Shown one piece after another: positions 34,385-46,200 of a stretch of DNA of 64,000 nucleotides. Every line of letters begins with the position of its first letter. The first letter of the stretch is position 1. The position numbers and the translations under genes were made by a program. The notes under the pieces are model-generated. The model did not search any database and was not told the origin of the DNA. It saw only the letters and a list, made by a program, of their open reading frames with translations. The stretch is from Gliomastix tumulicola (taxonomy: Eukaryota > Ascomycota > Sordariomycetes > Hypocreales > Bionectriaceae), in the NCBI GenBank assembly GCA_001599755.1, contig BCHX01000001.1, forward strand, positions 3,100,001 through 3,164,000, in the 5' to 3' direction.

Positions 34385-34986
34385 TGAAGGCACAAAGGGA
34401 ACCATCTGGCTAACATACTCTCGCTACTAACCAACAGGGCGTCTCCTTCACCGTCTCGGCCCTCACGCTCCCGGCCCTCCTCCACCTCCCGTCCTCGTCG
34501 AGCGCCTCCCACGCCCTCGCCAACCTCACCGCCTCCCTCCGCCTCCCCGTCCTCACCCTCTCGTCCCTCGCCTCGGCGCCGCTCCTCCTCTCCTTCTTCC
34601 TCTCCCCGCGCGCCGCCCGCCACCCGTACCTCGTCTACACCTCCCTCCTCGCCGCCCTCTCCGTCGCGACGCCGACCTTCCTCCTTAACACGCCGACCTT
34701 TGCGCCTGCCGCCGCCGCCGCCGCGCCCGCCGCTGCGAAGAAGACCTCTCCCCGCCCCGTGAGGAACCTGGAGGCAAGCTACGAGGTTCTGGGCGACGCG
34801 CACAGCGAGCCGGCGAGCGAGGAGGAGGTCGAGGACCAGGTCAACGGGGAGGACCTCCGGGCGCAGGTCGAGGCGTTGGCTTGGAGCTTCGCGGCCCGCG
34901 GCGGGCTGGCGGCGCTGGGCTTTGCCATGGCTGTTGTCGGGATCTGGGGGGATGGTGCGCCCCAGGCTGTCGTCTATGTGTCGTGA
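34203..34986 (+). CDS. atg33: Atg33-like mitophagy membrane protein
   Basis: Exons are 34203-34265 and 34438-34986, giving 203 residues (yeast Atg33 has 197). The N-terminus SVLKFVGTTSLGLLT, split by the intron before GVSFTVSALTLPALL, and about four hydrophobic segments match fungal Atg33-like proteins: residues 5-35, near 60-75, near 85-105 and the C-terminal GGLAALGFAMAVVGIWG. An acidic loop (EPASEEEVEDQVNGED) separates segments 3 and 4. Yeast Atg33 is a mitochondrial outer-membrane protein needed for mitophagy in stationary phase. The match rests on overall layout and the first 40 residues. Another small fungal membrane protein family remains possible. Confidence 0.6.
34353..34381. repeat. 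(GA)n microsatellite in an intron
   Basis: About 14 GA units lie inside the single intron of the Atg33-like gene, 56 bases before the acceptor. As a purine tract it is an unusual intron element and likely to vary in length. Confidence 0.85.
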
Positions 34987-35581
34987 GCAAACCGAGCAAC
35001 AACAAACAACAACAAGACGGAGAAAGTACGACTTCGAGTTGCCGGGGGAGGAACGACATACATCGATCGAGCTACACTAGGAGGGGGGGAGAGGGGGGGG
35101 GAGAAAAAGCTACGCATTGCTGCTACGTCAACATCTTATTTCGCAGCAGAGGGGTGTTCATCGTTTGGAGCGGAAGAAGAACCGCCTTCAACTACTTTAG
35201 GGGGACGAGTCGAGACTCATAGGACATACTCTCCCATCCGTCATCAACATCGATCATCATTACACGCAGAGATGAGGCACTCACCATTCTACACTCTCAT
35301 CTTCCTTACTCTCCTCTCTATTCGGGCCAGATGCAAGAGGTTCACCCAAAGTATAAGAGAGGGGCTTGTTCACTTGTAGTATAGCACTTCAATGTCACGT
35401 TGTCATATGAACATGCCTTATGTTGTTCGGAGTGGCCTCTAAGATAAAGGAGGACACGACATATGTTGATTGTATTCTCGAAGAATGTGACTAGTAGAAA
35501 TAACAAAAGAAACTGACCCCCCACGGCTTCGAGGACAAAGGGAAATCGACTCCCCAAAGAGACACGACAGGTGAAGACCCC
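34987..35581. other. intergenic, between convergent genes
   Basis: The 595-base spacer lies between the 3' ends of the Atg33-like gene and the ankyrin gene. It has a G-rich tract near 35083-35101. No gene is seen. Confidence 0.5.
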
Positions 35582-38500
35582 TTACTCGTGGAAGTTCTCG
35601 CACACAGTACACTTCTCGAGCCCCAGCTCCTCAGCCTTCTCCTCGGAATGCTCGATCTTCCACGCCCCATAGACCCGGCTCGAGAGCTCCTTGGCGGCGA
35701 AGTCATCGGTAGTCTTGTCGTCCTTGTCGTCCTCATCCTCGTACTCGTCCTTGCGGGCCTCGACGCTGAAGTAGCGCGAGTTGGTCTCCTGCTCGCCGAG
35801 ACGGCGCGCGACGTCGTTGGCCTCGTTGAGGCTGACCAGGCGGCGGACGCCCGGGTGCTTGCGCATGGCGCTGTCGCAGAAGTCCCAGATGGCCTGCTTG
35901 GCGAGCGTCTCCGGGGCGCGGCGCGCGGGCTTGCGTCCCGCCAGGCCGGTCGACCCGTGGATGGCCGTGATCTCCTCGGCCGAGTAGTCGCCACCGAGGC
36001 CGAGCTCGTCCGCCTTGGCCTGGATGTCGCTCGCGGCCAGCGCCTTGACGACGGCGTCGGCGGCGAACTCGGCGGCGTCGCGCCGGATGAACTCCCGGAC
36101 CGCGTCGTTGTTGTGGCTGTTGTTCTGGTTGCTGTCCGGCTTGGCGAGCTGGGCCGAGGTGAGATTGTCGTAGGCCACCTCGGCGGGCGTTCGGCCGACC
36201 GCGTTCTCGCGGTACAGCAGGCTCGGCTTGAAGTCGATGAGGGCCTTCGCGACGGCGACGTGGTGGTGCATGATGGCGGTGTGAAGACACGTATCGCCCG
36301 CGCCGTTGAGCATCTCAAGCCCGTTGCCGTCGGAACCGCTGAACTCGAGGAGAAGCTGCAGCACGTCGAGCGCATCCCTCTCGCGTTTCTCGTAAGGCAA
36401 GGCGGGGGCCGAGTACCAGTAGTGACGACGGCGGGAATCGTTGTTGTTGTTGCCGGCGCCGCAGACCTGGGCCACCCACGCCTGCAGAGGAGCCGTGCCG
36501 TTCTCGGAGAGGTTCTTGCGCTGCAGGAAGAGGTGGCTGCGCAGCTCGGGATCGAGGGCCTCCAGCAGCGGGCGGAGGCGGTGAGCAGATGGGTTGCCTG
36601 CAAGAGCCAGGTGGAGGATGTTCTCGCCCTTGCTGTTACGCGCTGACTGGTCTGCGTTGCCTTCGATGAGGATCTTGACAAACTGCGTGCGGCCAAGGCG
36701 GCCTGCGACCAGAAGAGGAGTGTCTCCGTTAGAGGACTTCTTCTCCAGGGCGCTGGGGCAGGTCTGGATCAGGTAGTCGAGGAGCTCGTCGGCATGAGGG
36801 CTCGGGTCTGCGAGAACGGCGCAGTGAATGACAAGGTCATCTAAAGAGGGGAGGGAACGTCAGCTGTGCTCAAGGGAACGGAACAATCGATGTGATGATA
36901 ACTTACTGTCAGCTCCCAGCCACTTCGAGATGGCCCTGTCGAAGCCACCAGGGCTCTCCTTCAAGTGCTTCAACCTGGAATCTTCCTTGGCCGTCTTGGA
37001 CTTTCCAAATTCAGAGTAGATCCGGTGCGGCGCGTCGCTCAGGAAGAACTCGGCGCTCTCCGATCTACCGCCGAGGGCAGCATGCAGCAGAGGAGGCGTC
37101 TTGAGGCCGGTCGTCTTGACCACCATATTTCGGCCAGCCGTCGCCCAATCCTTTCTCTTCTTACCATAGACCGTCAAGCCCTGGTAGTACCTCGACTTCT
37201 GCTGCAGCTCGAAGCCGCTCTTCTTGACGAGGTGGTCCAGGGGGATGCCAGCGCCGGTGCGCTTGATGACGAGACCGAGAAGCTGCGTCTTGCCATGCTC
37301 GATGGCCCATTGGAAGTCGCCTTGGGGGAAGCTGAACGTTCCAGCGTCCTCGGCAAACTCCGTCTCCGGGTCGTTGAACTTGTGAGCTGCCCAATGCTGT
37401 GCGAGGTCAAGGAGAAGCTTCAGGCCGTTCATATCATCTGTATCGAAGCAATGGACAAAAAGGCTCCTGAGGCCCACGTTCTTGGCCTCCTTGTCATCCA
37501 TCTTCAAGGTCGTAGACCCGAGAATCACCTCCAGGGGCTTGACTGAAGACTGGACCTGCATCGAGACATGGCCGATGTCATCAATAGTGAACTTGGTGTC
37601 CACCTTCTCCGAAACGATCTGAGGCTCGCTGTCTTCTGAATCCTCTTCCGAGTAGTCCTCGTCTTCGTCGTCACTGTATGAGTTCTCTTCCTTCAGCTTG
37701 TATCGCACCTGGTCCTTCTCAGTCGGCGACCACTGCGCCTTGACAATGTCGAGAACTGCCCTGGCCACATCATGATGACCGCGAACAAAGGCCACAGAAA
37801 AGGGGCTGTTCATGCTGAGATCCGTGATGGCCATCTTGAGAGGCGGCTGATCCTGGTGCTCACCCCATGCCTGAAGAGTTAGCGACTTGATGCGCTCCAG
37901 GTTGCCCGTCCATGCTGCCTCCATGAGCTCGATGTAGCCGTCTCGTCTCTTCTCCGTCACGTCCTTATCGTGCTTAAAGGTGAAGATGTAATCATAGGGC
38001 TTGGGCTGGTCAATGTATGAGCTTCCCGAACCGGCACTGCTGGTGTCGTCGGCAGTCTTAATGTCGGGGTAGAGCTCTGCGAAGAGCTTGCCTCCCTTCG
38101 CGATGACTGTTTGCTTCAGCTGCTCCAGCCCGACGAGGATCTCTCCGAGAATCTTGCGCTTCTCCGCTCCTCCCTCGGCCTCTTCCTTGGATTCCTTCTC
38201 GAACGCCTTCATCTGTGCCTCGAACTCTTTGTTCTTGGAACCGATGTTCGTCGAGACAAGCCAATGCTGGTAGGTTCCAGGCTTGAACTTGTTCAAGAAG
38301 GTGTCGATGCCCGGGAGGGGCTGGGGCTTGCGTGGGCTTGACGACTTCTCCAGCTCGCTCTTCAACCCATCAATGGACTTCTGTACGAGGTCGAGAACGG
38401 CCATGCCCTTGTTCCATCTGCGTCGATATTCGTGGACCAGGAGCTCCTGAGTATCGGTTGTGAGAGCATTTGGATCAGCGCCCTTCTCAAGGAGAGCAGC

Positions 38501-41270
38501 CGCGATCTCTGGATCACCACGGCGCACGGCGGCAATGATGGGCTGTTCCATGTGTCTGAAAGCTGCCTTATTCGTCTCCAGATCACGGAGTCGGTCTGAC
38601 TGCATAGGGGAGACCTTGGCAGCCTTCAGCCAAGTCTCGAAGTCGATCTCAGCCGATGCCCCTGCATTCAGAAGCTTCAACACAAGGATGGGGTCGCCCT
38701 TCTCGACGGCCGCGTGGATAGGGGCGATGGTCTTGGGATTCCAGGAATAACCAGTGAAGACGAGATGGTTGATAGCAGTCTTGACCCCGGTCTTGTCATG
38801 TTCGACAAGGGTGTCGATCATCGCCATCTTGCTGCTCTCGACATAGCGCTGGAAGGCAGTCATGCCATTGCGGTCGGCCTGTGACGAAACTGCTCCAAGC
38901 TGAAGCAGGAGCTTCGCCATGGACTTGGCCTGCTCGAGCGGAAGCGTCAGAGCAAGAGTCAGTGTCAGGATGGCTGAAAACTCGTCCTGATCGTTGCTCA
39001 GGAACTTGATCGGGAGGATAGAGTCGGCGCCGTAGTCACAAAGAAGCTTAACAGCGTCCTCATGACCACCAGCAATGGCAAGGTGCAGGGGCGAGCAAGG
39101 CACGTCCCAGGCAAGAACATCGATCTGGTAGTAGTCTGGCTCATCGTCGGATTCGTCAAGAATCAAGTCCTCGTTGCTCTGATCCTTCTTGACCTTGACG
39201 AAAGATCCTGTCGTGGTAGAAAGGGCATCCGTGTCGGTGATCTCATCCCCGATCAGCTCTCCATCATCCTCCTCTTCTTCATCTTCGTCTTCATCATTCT
39301 CCTCAGAGCCCTCAGGATCCTCATCGTTATCAGACTCGTCTGTGGAGGCCTTTGACGGCTCTGCCTCTCCCTTCTCTGGCGCCTTGGATGCCTGACGACG
39401 CCTGTCCTGCTTCTCCTCCTCGGCTTCTTCGTTCTCAATGCTCTTCTCCATTAGGAGCTTGATCATCTCGGTATTGCCCCTTGAGGCCGCCAGGTGTATG
39501 GCGGTTCTGCCATCAGCGAGGCGAGCAGTCAAGCGAGCGCCGTGATCAATGAGGCACTTGACGACCTCGGGAGTCGAAGCCATGACGGCAAGATGAAGAG
39601 GCGAGCGGCCGGTGTAGTCTCTCTTATTAGGATCGGCCTCCTCTTGAGAAAGCCAGCTCAGAATATCGTCGATGTCTCCATCAACAATGGACTGGCAGAG
39701 ACGTGCGGTGTTGCCAACATACGCCATGTCCGTCCAATCCTGCTCTGTCAGGGGATTGAACGAGCCGATCTGCTGCCGTCCAGGATCGTCGATAAGGAAA
39801 GAGACTTTGCCAGAGATGTAAATCTCCGCCTCCTTCTCAGCAACCTCCTTCTCATCATCGCCCCGGGGTACGGGACAGCTGCCGCAGCAATCCTCAATGA
39901 CGTCCTCCACTCTGCCGAAGAAGGCAGGATGGCGATGCAGGTACACATCGCGGTCCTTCGGCTGGTTCCACTCGGCGTTGAGCAGCAAGTCACGCGTGTA
40001 GCATAGCTTCTCGATGCGCTTCGCATGGAAGTTCTGGCCGTAGGGAACAGTGAAGGTGTGATAATTGGACACCTCCTCCTCTGACAGCCAGTCAGCAACC
40101 TCGTCCTCGTGGTTATCCTTGATGTTACCACCAAGGAAATGATGGCCACGGTAAAAGGTAGGCCTGCCGCGCTCCTGGCGTCGCTTGTTGAGGTATGCCT
40201 CGCGGGCCGACGTGGTAGGGAGTCGCTCGAGGACGAGCAAGCGGGCAAGGCCGAGAGTTCGCTTGAAACTCCTCTCGAAGATGGTCGGGTCGATACGTGC
40301 GCGATCAAGCTCGGGCCAGTAAACCTCAAAGTTGCGGTGAGAATACTTGGAGAGGCGATTCTCATAGGAGGGGCTGCGGCGAGAGAGATCGACATGGTTG
40401 ATCTGCGTGATGAAGCTGCCAAGTGCTCTGGGAGTGACGTAGACCTGCTTGCCGTCGAAAGCTCCTCCGGCAGCGTCAATATCGAAGCCTGTCAGGATCT
40501 CACTAACAGACTTGTAGACACGGAGAACGATCTGAGCAGGAGTATGAGTGATGAGTCCTTGGTTTCCGATGGGGAGAGAGACAGAGACATACCTGGATGT
40601 GTCGAACGGGATACTGGCTTGCAATCGTGATGGCGTACTTGGTACGAACCACCGTGACTTCGTTCAGCAGGGCATCGCGCACAGCTCTCTCAATCTGCTT
40701 AATCTTCTCAATGGCCTGCTCGTGCGTCAGGCCATACAAGAAAAGATCAACATCTGAGGCCGGGCAGAACTTCTCGTGGTAGTACTCGCGAAGCTTGCGT
40801 TTGGTGGTGTTGAACTCCTTGGGAACTGGCAGCAAGCAGTTGACGACAGAGGAACCGGCGGCAACAACGTTCGTCCAGTCAAGGTCGACAAGGGACGACT
40901 CAGAGAAGACATTGAAGTTCTTCTGGTACTCGGCCAGGTTGGCGACTGTGGCCGGAGAGCCATTCGCACGACGCTTGTCATCGGGCAGGGGCATGATGTA
41001 CTTTGACTTGACTTCCTCGGACTCAGAAGCCAGGTCTCTGGCCCGTGTGGTGATGTGCTTGGTGTTCTCATTGAAGAGGGGAAGCACGTTGAGATACGGG
41101 TCGTCCAGAGCCGGATTCTGGCGGTCCTGGGCGTACACCTCACGGAGCTTCGCCTCATACTGGCGATAGGGCTGGAGGATGTCGTTCACGACCTGGTCTG
41201 GGTGGTCCGCAATGTACTTCGCGAGCTCCGCATGGGAGGCGGGCAGCGAAGGAAGGTCGTTGAAGGACAT
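35582..41270 (-). CDS. nucleotidyltransferase-like ankyrin-repeat protein
   Basis: Exons are 40593-41270, 36907-40531 and 35582-36840, giving 1,853 residues. The N-terminus shows a Pol-beta-type nucleotidyltransferase pattern: AGSSVV at 138-143, SDVDLFLYG at 172-180, and GFDIDAA near 241-247 as a possible third acidic strand. A conserved-looking block follows (YENRLSKYSHRNFEVYWPELDR). Ankyrin repeats begin near residue 470 (GRSPLHLAVMASTPEVVKCL, GRTAIHLAASRGNTEMIKLL). They continue after a very acidic stretch (EENDEDEDEEEEDDGE) with SPLHLAIAGGHEDAVKLLCD and several weaker ones, to GDTPLLVAGRLGRTQFVKIL and CLHTAIMHHHVAVAKALIDF near the C-terminus. Ankyrin repeats bind proteins. The enzymatic call is inferred from the motif spacing only. 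Target and substrate are unknown. Confidence 0.82.
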
Positions 41271-43280
41271 GGTCAGGCCGTCTCAGGTGGTTTCCTGTAG
41301 TGATGTCAGTGGGGAGCAGCCAATGGTCAGTGTCGTCGATGTTGAGTAGACCTACCGGTTGTGTGAAAGGAGAGATGAGGAGGGGTAGATGGGAATTGGA
41401 AGCGAGTGATGATGGGTTGGGACAATTGACAAAGAAACGATCAACGATGATGAGATGAGCAGATGAGCAGATGAGCAGATGAGGAGATGATGATGGGTTG
41501 ATTCTTCACGGCAGACGAGGAGGGGACAAGATGAGAAAGCCGGGCATTATATAGCACTGACGTCCTGCGAGAAGTCGTGTATTCTGCCTGGCAGGAAGAC
41601 GGAGTGTAGAAGCGGTGCTCCTACTAGCGAGCAGGCTTGGTACTTGGTACTACAGACTCGACGACGCTTCTCACCGTGTCCAACATGTCGTGGCACGTAC
41701 TTCTGTCACAGCCGCACAGGACGGTCCAATCAGAGCCACGCGCCAGAGCGGGCAAATGGACCCCCCAAGACCCTCCGTCTCCTTCAGGGGACGAGGGGAA
41801 TGCATTCCGCGCCGCATTTTGGAGATTCCCTAGGCATAAAAGCTCACCGCTAAGCGTGTTCTGGGGATAGCATCAAGCCACGCGAGTTGGTGGCTCAAAA
41901 AGTTAATGAGCTGAAAAGATCTGGTGGGTCGCAGGCCCGGATGCTGTGAAGAAAAAGTGGGCGGCTGCCTAAAAAAGGATCCATCGTGAGGAAGCACGAG
42001 GAAGGACCCTGGACGGTTGCGACTTACACAGATGCAAGAGCCGGAAATCACACCACGAGACAAGGCAGGCGCTGCCAATCGCTCCTGCTCTGCCTGGTCC
42101 TGCCTGCTATCTCATCGGCCTCATCGAAAAGCCCCGCACTCAATTGTGAATCTTTGGCAGAGACACCTTATATTAATTCACCCTCACTGCTTCGCCCATC
42201 ACTACTAGTAGTTGAACCCTGGCTCAGAAGACCGTCCCATGCGTCTCTGGCACCCACTCCGATCTTCAGCCCTCATGGGACCATGGCCAGGTCAGGCAGA
42301 AGCACTCATGTGTTGCACCGAGAGGAGTGTCCATGTCTGGCATTAGAATCATCATTGCTTGACTCAGCCTGCCTCTCCCGAAGCTGCCCTCCAGGGTAAG
42401 GATCCGACAATTCAACGGGGCCATCCTGACCGTTGTTGACAGTCAGTTTGGCTACATGAGCGCTGATATTCAGTCAGATACGTAGGCTGACCATCCGTGT
42501 TACGTGCATGACCTCCTGACCACCACAATCAGGTGCTGAGAGAGGCCTCTTCTGACACCTTGCTACGACTTCCTTCTGGCGCTGTGATCCTCGGTCTGGG
42601 CTACCTATATGTAGACCTATTTGGTTAGCCATTGTAGAGGTACTACCTCCGGCTTTTGTCTCAAACGCATCGGGATCTAAGAAGACGCGAAGTGCTTGTG
42701 GGATCCCCGCCCGCACGCCTCTGAGCCATCCTCTTGTCATCTTTACCAGACGATTCATTCCCAAGGGCAATTGCATCCCATTTGGCTGGGGGCCAAGAAC
42801 TCATGGTCTACGCAGGAGAACGAGGCGAAATACCGGGATCGCTGCTCTGATAGCCGGAATATTGAATGACAATTGACATATGATAAGCATCGGACACTTA
42901 ATTCAAAAGAAGCGGCACAAGACCAGGCAATTGATGCGGCCTAGAATTATCCTCGGTAAGGGAACTATTGGTTGTACGGAGTAATGCTGGAGAGAAGCTC
43001 CACGAGGGGCCGTTGCTGACTAACGAACGCGGTACGCGACTTCCGACTTTCGTTACCTTGCCAATTAAGGCAAGCCCACTTCTCACCTTGGATAGACCGT
43101 GAACGAGACATACCTTCCTTCTTCAAAGCAACAGGCGCCAATGGGGACGATTTATTGACAGAGACGAAACTGAATGACGCACACCTTGATGCTTCATTAC
43201 TCGCCTCTAGCCTGCAGCATCCAATGCCGGCCTTCAGCCCGACCTTCTAATTCAGCAGCCGGCCCGACAACGTCGACTTC
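41271..43280. promoter_or_regulatory. divergent promoter region, ankyrin gene and recQ
   Basis: The 2.0-kb stretch separates two divergent large genes. Close to the ankyrin gene lies a short tandem octamer repeat (about 41452-41484). The middle (41600-42900) contains only short motif-free frames. No gene is seen. Confidence 0.4.
41452..41484. repeat. AGATGAGC tandem octamer
   Basis: About four copies of the octamer AGATGAGC/AGATGAGG, continuing as GATGATGATGGG, lie about 190 bases upstream of the ankyrin-gene ATG, in its probable leader or core promoter. Confidence 0.8.
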
Positions 43281-46200
43281 ATGACGCGCAACAACCTCGC
43301 TGACCAGGTAGCTTGGCTGTTGCGCAATACCTCCTCGTCGAAACCAGCGGTCCTATCTTTCCCAAGCAACAGCGGCTCCTCGATATCCCGATTCTCGCAG
43401 AGCCGACAGTCAAGTTCCATCGAGGAACCCAACGAACCTCGGAGATCCGGGCAAAGCACCACCGTTCAGTCACAGCAGACCGTCGACGCACCCCCGAAGC
43501 CGTTATATCCCATTCTGCCAGCTGTCTCTTCCTCACCAAGAGCAGCGGGGGATGCAACAGTCACCACCATTCACGGTAGACTGGAGGATGGGAGTATGGG
43601 GCGGCTGACTTCGGCCTCGACACCAAGGAAGCCATCGTTGGTTTCGCGGCAACAGTCTTCCTCGACAATACCACAGTCTTCTACGGGGAACAAAAAGGCC
43701 TCGAATCGACCGCAACATGTGTCCTCAAGCGTCTCCTCGAGCGCCCCAAAGGCTGGCCGGCAAACCCCCGGAAGCAAGGCACATACATCACGCTCTGCTG
43801 CAACCCCGACTTGGAATACAGAATTCCCTGACCTGGATCCCCAGGACTGGGATTGCATGGATCTGACCGAGGATGCCATCCCTTCGTCTGAGTCATTCAA
43901 CTTCGGCCCCGAGACGAGACTGTGGCGCGAGGAGGATGCTTTACGACCGGAGCCGCTTCTTTCATCAGGTGGCAGAAAACGGAAGAGCGACGGCATTAGC
44001 AAGGAAGAAGACAACGACGAGGAAACGGGCTTCCCCGATGTTTATGAGCTTCTAGGGACAAGGCCTCCAGCAGCTACGCCGGTAAGCCGTGCTAGCAAGC
44101 GCCACCGTGACGCAACCAGAAGCCAGAAGCGTTCGTGCATTCGCGATTCCGTCTCAAGGTCGAGACGAGGTGACGGCAACGAGACCGGCTCTGGGAATGC
44201 GATAGATCGAAGCAGAGACGAGCCCTCCTCTCCTCTGGGTCCGAAATCGCGGCAGATAAGGGATACGCCTTCGCGGCCGAGTCCTTCAAGAGCGGCTCGC
44301 GTCCTAAGCAATGAAACAAGACGGACACCTGTTCCATCGACTCGACAACCACCCGTGGTGGAACCTAAGCACAATGACGAAGATGACTTTGACGGCCTTG
44401 ATGATAAAATTATACCCGATTCCGACGACGAATTCATGACACCACCCTCGCACAACACCTCATTAGCCATACTCTCGGAGAAAGCAAAACAGCCTCAGTC
44501 TGCAGAGGTCATTGACTTGGCAGATGATTCGAGCATTTCTCTCACAGTCCCTCAGACGAACCATGAAAGCGTTCGCAACCTGTTTCCCAAGCTGAATACA
44601 GACAACGACCAGTACCTATCGGTGCTTAGTCATCTTGTTGCCAACGATAGTGTGCTGAGCGAGGAGTTGAACCATGTGGCAGCTCTCATTCAGCAAAACG
44701 GCCAGCTTTTCATGGAAGCTATCAACAGCCGCGCTAAAAAGGACAGGCGTGATGAGATCAAGGCTGAGAAAGAACGATTGCTGAGACAGCAAGAGACTCT
44801 GAAGGGCCTCTCAGGACCGCTCCGAGCTTACCGAGCCCTATGCACTCAACGGGAGACGCTTGCGAAGCAAGTGACAGAGTCATATGCTAATGGAGCCGAT
44901 ACCGACGAAGATGAGTTGCGACTTGACAAGCTGACCGACGATATCCAAGAGGCTGAGAGGCAGCTTGTCGATACAATGGCACAGGGAAAGTTGGACGGAA
45001 CCTTGCTATCGAAACGCTCAACTACTTCGCCAGTGCCGCTTGATCTGCCGAACCGACCGCCTGCTGCCCCGAGGACACAGCTAGCAGACCATTTCAACGT
45101 CAATATGGCAGCAACCTCCAGATCCAACTCATCGGCCTCGTCAAGTATCGACATGACGGGCGATGTTGTCCATCAGACGCAACTTCCGCCCCAGACGAAG
45201 CTGTGGAACCAGCCCCTGGCTTCTAGCAGCACACCCTCTCGGACGAGGCTGGTGCCCCAAGATGACTATAGGTCAAATGAAGCACCCTTCCCTCGGCAGA
45301 ACTTGCCCGGAGGAAGGACCAACAGCCAAAGCCACGCCATTGGGAATAGAACGCAGATGGACTTGGCTAATTTCGACGCCGAGTATGCAGTCGAGCAGGA
45401 ACTGCTCGACAATGCAGACGACCTGGATATAGCACCAAAGCCGAGATCCCACAAAAAGCCCAAGCAGCCGAGTCACCTTGGCAGTGCTCGAAAACCCCGA
45501 AATCAGCATGCCCCAGAAGATTTCAGCGACTTCAGTGACGACGAGGAGATGCTAGCATTTGCGCAGGACTACGAGACGCAGCAATCACTACGACCGGCCT
45601 CACAGTCATCGCGTCGTGTCTTGAACGAGACATCAGGGAATTCTGTGCCGGCATCAAAGCCCAAGAAGACCTCTGCGGTGCCACAACAGGTACCCGAGCA
45701 ATCTATTCCGCCACACCTGATGAAGCATCCATGGTCCCCGGAAGTCCAAAAGATGCTCAAAGAGCGGTTTCGGATGAAAGGGTTCCGTCACAATCAACTG
45801 GAAGCCATCAACGCCACGTTGGCTGCGAAGGATGCGTTCGTCTTGATGCCGACAGGTGGCGGCAAGTCGTTATGCTACCAGCTCCCGGCGGTGGTGAGAA
45901 CTGGCAAGACGAGAGGCGTCACTATTGTGATATCACCTCTGCTCAGTCTCATGCAAGATCAAGTCGACCACATGAAGGCTTTGGGAATCCAAGCTGTTGC
46001 GTTCAACAGCGAGTGTTCTGCACAGTACAAGAAGCAGGTTATGAGTGCCTTCAATGAGCGAAGCCCTGAGCATTTTGTCGAGCTTCTCTATGTGACCCCG
46101 GAGATGGTCAACAAGAGCGCTGCCTTCGGTGAAGCCATGCAGACCCTGTATCGTAAGGGGAAGTTTGCCCGCCTCGTCATTGATGAGGCGCACTGCGTCA

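Noticed and set aside
35588..36646. 352-codon plus-strand frame
   Set aside because: Antisense shadow of the GC-rich last exon of the ankyrin gene; Val/Leu/Arg/Ala-rich.
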